Shown here: positions 31,907-36,968 of the stretch, piece after piece
How positions within the stretch are numbered: position 1 is the first letter of the stretch
Layout of the letters: each line of letters starts with the position of its first letter
Assembly: GCA_036504055.1 (NCBI GenBank)
Contig: DASXVU010000002.1
Coordinates: 1 to 36,968, forward strand
Direction: 5' to 3'
Origin: Methanomassiliicoccales archaeon
Lineage (GTDB): Archaea > Thermoplasmatota > Thermoplasmata > Methanomassiliicoccales > UBA472
Length of the DNA stretch: 36,968 bases
Notes under the pieces: generated by a model
The model's input: the letters and a program-made list of their open reading frames with translations, nothing else
Databases searched by the model: none
What the model was told of the DNA's origin: nothing
Made by a program: the position numbers and the translations under genes

Positions 31907-32200
31907 ATGGACAAGTTCGAACAATACTTGGAACAGATGAAGGCGCTCGGCCCGGAACAGGTGAGGAACCTCATAGAGACCAACAAGAAGAAGTGCATCT
32001 GCGCTTCCTGCCCCACTTACAACGAATGCGCCGCCCGAAAGAGGGAGCGTTTATACTGCCTTCTTGGCCGGAGCAAGGAATGTCAGTTGGACGAGCTGGG
32101 GTGCGTGTGCCCGGACTGTCCGGTGACCGTTGACCTGGACCTCAGGAACACCTACTATTGTACCCAGGGTTCGGAAAAGGAAATGCGTCTTCCCAAATAA
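31907..32200 (+). CDS. DUF2769 cysteine-rich protein
   Basis: A 97-residue protein with ten cysteines (30, 32, 35, 41, 51, 59, 66, 68, 71, 85). C-I-C-A-S-C-P-T-Y and C-V-C-P-D-C-P-V are DUF2769 features seen mainly in methanogenic and related archaea. Metal binding (zinc or Fe-S) is likely from the spacing; the function is unknown. The start is ATG 31907, with a GAGCGAGGCGA stretch ahead. Confidence 0.8.
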   Translation: MDKFEQYLEQMKALGPEQVRNLIETNKKKCICASCPTYNECAARKRERLYCLLGRSKECQLDELGCVCPDCPVTVDLDLRNTYYCTQGSEKEMRLPK

Positions 32201-32205
32201 TGAAC

Positions 32206-32556
32206 TCAATACTTTGTGGTCGGATCGTCAAGCCGGACAAGTTCTATGCCCTCGCCCATCCGCGGATGGTCGGTGACCTTTAGGTCCGCATCATGGGAGG
32301 CACCGTCCGTCCTCGAGCCCGTCGCTACCGTCTCCCGGTTCATGCCTGACGCCATGAGGATGAACCCCACCACGCCGAGGAACACCGAGGTCAGGCCGAC
32401 AGGGACCAGATAGGGGGAATCAGACGAGCTGGAATAGTTCAAACAGAGCGCCATGCCCAGGAATCCGGACACGCTCAGTGTCAGCCCGCGAACGAAATGC
32501 CCCAAGATCTTTGCCTCATCGTAATTATTCCCGGCAACCTTAAAGTGCCTTCGCAT
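32206..32556 (-). CDS. Small two-span membrane protein
   Basis: A 116-residue protein I do not recognise. Spans lie at about 24-40 and 51-70, followed by a hydrophilic, acidic tail of about 45 residues. The start at 32556 is favoured by a CCTTTATGC TATA-like element about 25 nt upstream; the frame is open to 32637. It converges with DUF2769 and diverges from the DHA2 exporter. Confidence 0.6.
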   Translation of the reverse strand: MRRHFKVAGNNYDEAKILGHFVRGLTLSVSGFLGMALCLNYSSSSDSPYLVPVGLTSVFLGVVGFILMASGMNRETVATGSRTDGASHDADLKVTDHPRMGEGIELVRLDDPTTKY

Positions 32557-32684
32557 CCGGTTATCAAACGCGCATAAAGGTGAATCTGTCCGTTCTCGTG
32601 ACCTGACAATTATCTCTGGAAAAGGGTTCCAGTCCACCGAAATCTATTAGCGGCTGGGGGTCTTGCCCGGGAAGGGGAAGGACC

Positions 32685-34106
32685 ATGACCGGAACGTTGG
32701 CTCGAGGCGAGGAGAGGCGGAAGTACATCATTCTCGCCATTGTGCTGACCGGAGTGTTCATGTCGGTGCTCGACTCCGTCGTGGTCAACATCGCGTTGCC
32801 GAGCATAACCACCAACTTCCTGGTAAAGGTCTCGGACTCGCAGTGGGTCATCACCATCTATCTGGTGGTGCAGACCAGCCTTCTGATCTTTTTCGGACGC
32901 ATCGCTGAGTACACCGGCAAGGCGAAGATGTTCATCATGGGCCTGGGGCTGTTCACCGTCTCGTCGTTCCTGTGCGGCATCTCCGCCGGGCTCGACCAGC
33001 TGATCCTGTTCCGTATCATGCAGGGCATCGGGGCTTCCATGCTGTTCAGCATCGCCGCGGCCATCAATTTCCAGACGTTCTCTCATCAGGAGCGCGGCCG
33101 GGTCATGGGCTTCCTCGGATCGACCGTGGCCGGAGCGAGCATGGTCGGTCCGGTGCTGGGAGGGTTCATCGTGGGAGCTTTGGGCTGGCGGTACATATTC
33201 CTGATCAATGTCCCGATCGGCATCGTGGTGTTCATCGCGGCCTTCAAAATGCTGAAACTGGAGGAGAGGTGCGAGAACTGCCTGAGGATCGACTACCCCG
33301 GGGCGGTCCTTTGGATCACATCGGTGGTAACATTGATGCTGTTCCTGGGGCAGGTAGCCGGGGAGGGAACGATCAGCGTGGTCGGTGGGATCTACGCCCT
33401 CCTCTTCGCGGTCTTGCTCATCGGCTTCGTCCTGTGGGAGAAACGGGCCTCGCTGCCGATGCTGGACATCAGCGTGTTCCGGGTGAGGCGGTTCACCTTG
33501 ACCGGGGTTAGCATGATGCTTTTCTTCACCTCGTCCATAATGGTCACGGCGTTGGGCCCGTTCTATTTCGAGGGGGTCCTGGGCTACTCGCCGGAACAGG
33601 TGGGTCTGATATTCATGGTCCTCCCCGCCGTTCTGGTGTTCGGGGCTCCGATCACCGGCAAGATGTACGACAAGACGCATTCGAAGTACTATAGCCCGGC
33701 CGGGCACCTGATCCGCGCGGTCTCCCTGTTCCTGATGGCGTTCGCCTTCGTGAGCACGAACCTGATGCTGGTGCTGGCGGCGTTCTTCATCATGGGGGTC
33801 GGGAGCGCATTGTTCCAAAGCCCGAACAACACCGAGGTGATGGTCGCCCTTCCGAGGGAGAAGGCCGGCATAGCTTCCAGCATGTCCGCCACGCTAAGGA
33901 ACCTCGGCATGGCCTTGGGCGTCTCATTGGGGACCATACTGCTCACCCTGCAGATGGGTGCGGTCAGCGTCAGCAACATCGAAGGCGGAGCGGGAACCTC
34001 GGAACTGGCCAGTGCGGTCGGCATCATCATGGTGGTCAGCGGCATCATCAGCCTGGCCGGGGCGGTGCTTTCCCTCAAAGGGAACACGGTCGGGCCCGGC
34101 CAGTGA
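32685..34106 (+). CDS. MFS multidrug exporter, DHA2 (14-span) family
   Basis: A 473-residue MFS transporter with about 14 spans. L-D-S-V-V-V-N-I-A-L-P in helix 1 and G-A-S-M-V-G-P-V-L-G-G-F in helix 5 are the DHA2 motifs D1 and C (antiporter motif), and R-I-M-Q-G-I-G-A is motif B. Family members export drugs, dyes or metabolites by proton antiport (EmrB, QacA). The cytoplasmic loop after helix 6 has two cysteines, C-E-N-C. No EmrA partner is present, as expected without an outer membrane. GGGAAGGA is close before the ATG. Confidence 0.88.
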   Translation: MTGTLARGEERRKYIILAIVLTGVFMSVLDSVVVNIALPSITTNFLVKVSDSQWVITIYLVVQTSLLIFFGRIAEYTGKAKMFIMGLGLFTVSSFLCGISAGLDQLILFRIMQGIGASMLFSIAAAINFQTFSHQERGRVMGFLGSTVAGASMVGPVLGGFIVGALGWRYIFLINVPIGIVVFIAAFKMLKLEERCENCLRIDYPGAVLWITSVVTLMLFLGQVAGEGTISVVGGIYALLFAVLLIGFVLWEKRASLPMLDISVFRVRRFTLTGVSMMLFFTSSIMVTALGPFYFEGVLGYSPEQVGLIFMVLPAVLVFGAPITGKMYDKTHSKYYSPAGHLIRAVSLFLMAFAFVSTNLMLVLAAFFIMGVGSALFQSPNNTEVMVALPREKAGIASSMSATLRNLGMALGVSLGTILLTLQMGAVSVSNIEGGAGTSELASAVGIIMVVSGIISLAGAVLSLKGNTVGPGQ

Positions 34107-34140
34107 TATCCTCACAGGACATCGCCTGGCGTCGAACGAT

Positions 34141-35526
34141 TCAATCATATTTGCCCAGGGACATGCGGATCGGGTCGAAGAGCTCCTTCGCTTCCTTCTT
34201 GGTGAGCATCTTCTTCTTCACCGCCAGCGCCGGAACGGAGACACCCGTTTCCGTCGATTCCTTCACCAGCTCCGCCGCCCTCAAGTATCCGATCCGTTCG
34301 CTCAGCAATGTGGCCAGTATCGGATTCGTCTCGATGTACGAAGCGCACCTTGCCGTGTTCGCGGTGATGCCGTCGACGCACCTCTCCCGGAAGTCCGGCA
34401 GATAGCGTATCAGCAGGTTCAGCGACTCTAGGATGTCGTAGGTCATCACTGGGGTCATGACGTTCAGCTCGAGCTGTCCTGCCTGTGCCGCCATAACGGT
34501 GGTGGCGTCGTTTCCAAGCACCTGGAAGCAGACCATGTCAAGGCATTCGGCCATCACCGGGTTCACCTTTCCCGGCATCATTGACGATCCCGGTTGCACA
34601 GCTGGCAGCGTCAGCTCTGCCAATCCCGTGGTGGGGCCCGAGTTGAGCAGGCGTAGGTCGTTGGCTATGCGGATCAGTTCAAGAGCCAGCTCACGCAGCG
34701 ATGAGGAGAAGGCGAGCATCTGTGAGCGGGACTGGAGCGCTTCGAACGGATCCCGGGCAGAGATGAAGAGCCGGTGGGAAAGCATCGAGAGGTTCTCGAT
34801 CACCAGGTTGCGGTACCCGTTCCCGGTGTTGGCCCCGGTGCCCACCGCCGAGCCTCCGATCGACAGTTCCAACAGGTCATCCAGACGCTGTCCGATCCTT
34901 CCCCGGGCCCTGCGGACCGCCGAGGCATAGGCGCCGAACTCGTTCCCCATCCTGATGGGCAGGGCGTCCATGAGATGGGTCCGACCTGACTTGGCAACCT
35001 GCCTAAGCTCGATACCTTTTTTCTCAAAGGATGAGGAGAGTGCGTCCAGCTCCCGGAGCAGCTCGTCCCCCTTGTCCAGGATGGCCATGTGGGAGGCGGT
35101 GGGGTAAGTGTCGTTGGTGCTCTGGGACATGTTGACATGGTCGTTCGGGCCTATGATCCTGTAGTCCCCTCTTGAGAAGCCCATGATCTCCAGGGCCAGA
35201 TTGCAGACGACCTCGTTCACGTTCATGTTGAACGAGGTTCCGGCGCCCGCCTGGAAGACATCGACCGGGAATTGGTCCATGTGCCTCCCGTCAAGGATCT
35301 CATTGCAGGCGGTCACGATGGCGATGCCGATCTCCTCCTCTAGGTCACCGATCTCCATGTTGGCCATGGCCGCCGCCTTCTTTACCGTGACGTAGGCTCT
35401 TACCATCTCTATCCTGGCGGGGAGCCCGCTGGCCCGGAAGTTGTCCATGGCCCTTTTGGTCTGGACCCCATAGATCGCATCGTCCGGCAGCTCCATCTCC
35501 CCAAGGGAGTCCCTCTCCTTCCTCAT
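34141..35526 (-). CDS. aspA: Aspartate ammonia-lyase (fumarase/aspartase superfamily)
   Basis: A 461-residue protein of the fumarase/aspartase superfamily. Q-A-G-A-G-T-S-F-N-M-N-V-N-E at 92-105, G-P-N-D-H-V-N-M-S-Q-S-T-N-D-T at 126-140, T-H-L-M-D-A-L-P (183-190) and the catalytic loop G-S-S-M-M-P-G-K-V-N-P (313-323) are visible. P-N-D-H-V-N rather than fumarase P-N-D-D-V-N favours aspartase, which forms fumarate and ammonia from aspartate; class II fumarase cannot be excluded. Its ATG overlaps the iron-sulfur subunit gene stop by ATGA, making it the last gene visible of a fumarate reductase/succinate dehydrogenase operon. Confidence 0.82.
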   Translation of the reverse strand: MRKERDSLGEMELPDDAIYGVQTKRAMDNFRASGLPARIEMVRAYVTVKKAAAMANMEIGDLEEEIGIAIVTACNEILDGRHMDQFPVDVFQAGAGTSFNMNVNEVVCNLALEIMGFSRGDYRIIGPNDHVNMSQSTNDTYPTASHMAILDKGDELLRELDALSSSFEKKGIELRQVAKSGRTHLMDALPIRMGNEFGAYASAVRRARGRIGQRLDDLLELSIGGSAVGTGANTGNGYRNLVIENLSMLSHRLFISARDPFEALQSRSQMLAFSSSLRELALELIRIANDLRLLNSGPTTGLAELTLPAVQPGSSMMPGKVNPVMAECLDMVCFQVLGNDATTVMAAQAGQLELNVMTPVMTYDILESLNLLIRYLPDFRERCVDGITANTARCASYIETNPILATLLSERIGYLRAAELVKESTETGVSVPALAVKKKMLTKKEAKELFDPIRMSLGKYD

Positions 35527-36290
35527 GCCTTACCCTCCGTTCCCTTCTTCCGGTTCATCAGATCCTGCCGGGCTTTCCCGATCGCGACGTTGGGCGGCAC
35601 ATCCTTGGGGCAGACCTTGTTGCAGTTGGTGTAGAATCGGCATGCCCACCAACCATGCGGTTCATCCGCCTTGCTCAGTCTCCGCGCGCCCTCCCGGTCC
35701 CGGGGGTCCATGGCGAAACGGTAAAGCTTCGCCAGCGCTGCCGGCCCGATATATTCCGGATCGGTGCCGTTGACCGGGCATGCACTGTAGCAGGCGGCGC
35801 ACATGATGCAATTGGTGTACCTTTCCAGCTCCTTCACCGCTTCCGCCGTCATCAAGGATTCCTTTTCCCCAGTGTTCATGGACAACAAGGTAGGTCCGAC
35901 CTTACGGTATTTGGCATAGAAACCATCCATGTCCACTATCAGGTCCTTCAGCACGGCCATGTTGGGTAGGGGTTCGATCAACGCTTCCTGCTTCGGGTCC
36001 CAGCCTTCCGTTGGCACGATCGATGCCGAAGGGGCCAGCCGCAAAGGCGCCTCTCCCACCAGGCCTGCCATCTGGGTTCTGCAGGCTAGTCTCGGAACCT
36101 TGTTGATCAGCATGGCGCAGCTTCCGCACACCGCACCGCGGCACGAATAGCGGAATGATAGTGAATCGTCCTGACGGTCATGGATCTGGAATAGGGCGTC
36201 CAGCACGGTCATGCCTTGACGCTCCTCGACCTCGTACACCCGGTAGCTTGCGTTTTGGCCAAGTGCTTTGCGGAAGACCCTGATCTTCAT
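35523..36290 (-). CDS. Succinate dehydrogenase/fumarate reductase iron-sulfur subunit
   Basis: A 255-residue three-cluster subunit. The 2Fe-2S site is C50-x4-C55-x2-C58-x11-C70, the 4Fe-4S site C161-x2-C164-x2-C167-x3-C171-P and the 3Fe-4S site C217-x5-C223-x3-C227-P. It passes electrons between the flavoprotein and a quinone-type or other carrier. It lacks the HdrB-like C-terminal domain of methanogen thiol:fumarate reductase TfrB, so it is of the SdhB/FrdB form. Membrane-anchor genes do not follow; they may lie upstream, outside the window. Starts at the TGATG junction with the flavoprotein gene. Confidence 0.9.
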   Translation of the reverse strand: MKIRVFRKALGQNASYRVYEVEERQGMTVLDALFQIHDRQDDSLSFRYSCRGAVCGSCAMLINKVPRLACRTQMAGLVGEAPLRLAPSASIVPTEGWDPKQEALIEPLPNMAVLKDLIVDMDGFYAKYRKVGPTLLSMNTGEKESLMTAEAVKELERYTNCIMCAACYSACPVNGTDPEYIGPAALAKLYRFAMDPRDREGARRLSKADEPHGWWACRFYTNCNKVCPKDVPPNVAIGKARQDLMNRKKGTEGKA

Positions 36291-36968
36291 CAGTACTCAC
36301 GCTCCTTTACCCCGAACTTACCAAGGCGTACCGGAGAATATGTGACCAGCAGTCCTCCCTCCCTGACCGAGACCATGGAGTGTCTCAGGAACTCGGTATC
36401 GTCCCTTCTGGGGAAGTCGGTCCTGAAATGTGAACCTCTGGACTCCCGGCGATAGAGGGCGCCTAAGCCAACCGCCTCAGCGACCTTCGTCATCCCCTCC
36501 AGCTCCAAGAGGTCCACCAACGCCTGATTGAATGGTCTGCCCTTGTCACCGATGGAGACCGACCTCATCCTGGCCTGAACATCCCTTATCCTGGCCAGCC
36601 CCTTTTCCATCCGCTCCTCCTGGCGGAATATCCCAAAACAGCTCCACATGACCGCCTTCAGCTCTTCCCGCAATATCGCCTGTTGTCCACCCCCTTCATT
36701 GTGTAGTATGTCCTCGATCCTTTTCGATTCATTCACCATCCCCTCTCGGATCGATACGATGTCCGGCCCGGGAGCCTTAGCGGAGCTTTCAGACATGGCA
36801 CTTCCAGCTATCCTTCCGAAGACGATCGTCTCCAACAAGGAGTTGCCGCCCAGCCGGTTTGCGCCATGCACGCTGATGCAAGCGCATTCTCCGGCCGCGT
36901 ATAGGCCCGCCAGTCCAGTGGACGCTTCGTTTCCGGCATCCACTCCTCCCATGGAATAATGCTGTCCG
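36290..36968 (-). CDS. Succinate dehydrogenase/fumarate reductase flavoprotein, C-terminal part (truncated by window end)
   Basis: The last 226 or so residues of SdhA/FrdA; the frame is open to the window edge and the ATG at 36952 is internal. G-Q-H-Y-S-M-G-G-V is the region around the active-site histidine, L-Y-A-A-G-E-C-A-C-I-S-V-H-G-A-N-R-L-G-G-N-S-L is the FAD/substrate signature, and R-R-E-S-R-G-S-H-F-R-T-D-F-P-R-R-D closes the helical domain. It interconverts succinate and fumarate. Stop and the next start overlap by one nt. Confidence 0.92.
   Translation of the reverse strand, partial: GQHYSMGGVDAGNEASTGLAGLYAAGECACISVHGANRLGGNSLLETIVFGRIAGSAMSESSAKAPGPDIVSIREGMVNESKRIEDILHNEGGGQQAILREELKAVMWSCFGIFRQEERMEKGLARIRDVQARMRSVSIGDKGRPFNQALVDLLELEGMTKVAEAVGLGALYRRESRGSHFRTDFPRRDDTEFLRHSMVSVREGGLLVTYSPVRLGKFGVKEREY

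Noticed and set aside
32610-33818. 402-aa minus-strand frame opposite the DHA2 exporter
   Set aside because: Composition is dominated by His, Gln, Asp, Glu and Arg with no recognisable fold, as expected of the antisense of a hydrophobic transporter with strong codon bias. The plus-strand frame has clear MFS motifs.
1-36968. tRNA, rRNA, CRISPR arrays, transposases or attachment sites
   Set aside because: Reading both strands by eye, I found no cloverleaf with a TTCGANNC arm in an intergenic region, no regularly spaced repeats and no transposase motifs. Short GTTCGAA matches fall inside genes.

Overview
The window reads as archaeal and most like Thermoplasmata, with Methanomassiliicoccales or a relative as the best guess. 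Evidence: TATA boxes 25-35 nt before many starts with short or no leaders, Shine-Dalgarno sites mainly at internal operon genes, a DUF2769 Cys-rich protein, an archaeal-type RibD-like reductase, an Lrp regulator with a Cys-rich tail and an hgcAB pair. GC looks to be in the high fifties. The lineage is inferred from gene content; there is no rRNA, tRNA, CRISPR array or transposase to anchor it.

Left part (1-11.7 kb): a hydrolase cut by the window edge, an SDR oxidoreductase, an F420/NADP-type dinucleotide-binding protein, an APC permease, an MFS exporter, a threonine-degradation operon (SDR-type tdh plus kbl, ATGA overlap), a PhzF-family protein, a short class hybrid-cluster protein (hcp) and an orphan 7TM-PAS histidine kinase.

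Centre (11.7-22.5 kb): a GNAT gene diverges from a three-gene mercury-methylation operon: an AbrB/SpoVT-type protein with four cysteines, hgcA (intact N-V-W-C-A-A-G-K cap-helix motif and five membrane spans) and hgcB (two 4Fe-4S motifs and a terminal Cys pair). proA-proB, a DUF1294 protein, a PLP sulfur enzyme overlapping an AhpD-fold protein without CxxC, two flavodoxin-fold reductases behind a perfect palindrome, ilvE, a RibD-type reductase and a histidine phosphatase follow.

Right part (22.5-37 kb): a minus-strand block holds two sodium:solute symporters, each preceded at 1 nt by an unlisted 36-37 aa single-span microprotein ending in WNKE(E/D)D, and two paaK-type aryl-CoA ligases of identical length with a tandem-ACT protein. 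The four transcription units carry related CATG-centred promoter motifs, which suggests one co-regulated system for taking up and CoA-activating an aryl or other carboxylic acid. This is the best candidate for an undescribed system. After it come fpg (with one zinc Cys replaced), a GNAT, the Lrp regulator, DUF2769, a small membrane protein, a DHA2 exporter, and an overlapping frdA/sdhA-frdB/sdhB-aspA operon that could run aspartate to fumarate to succinate.
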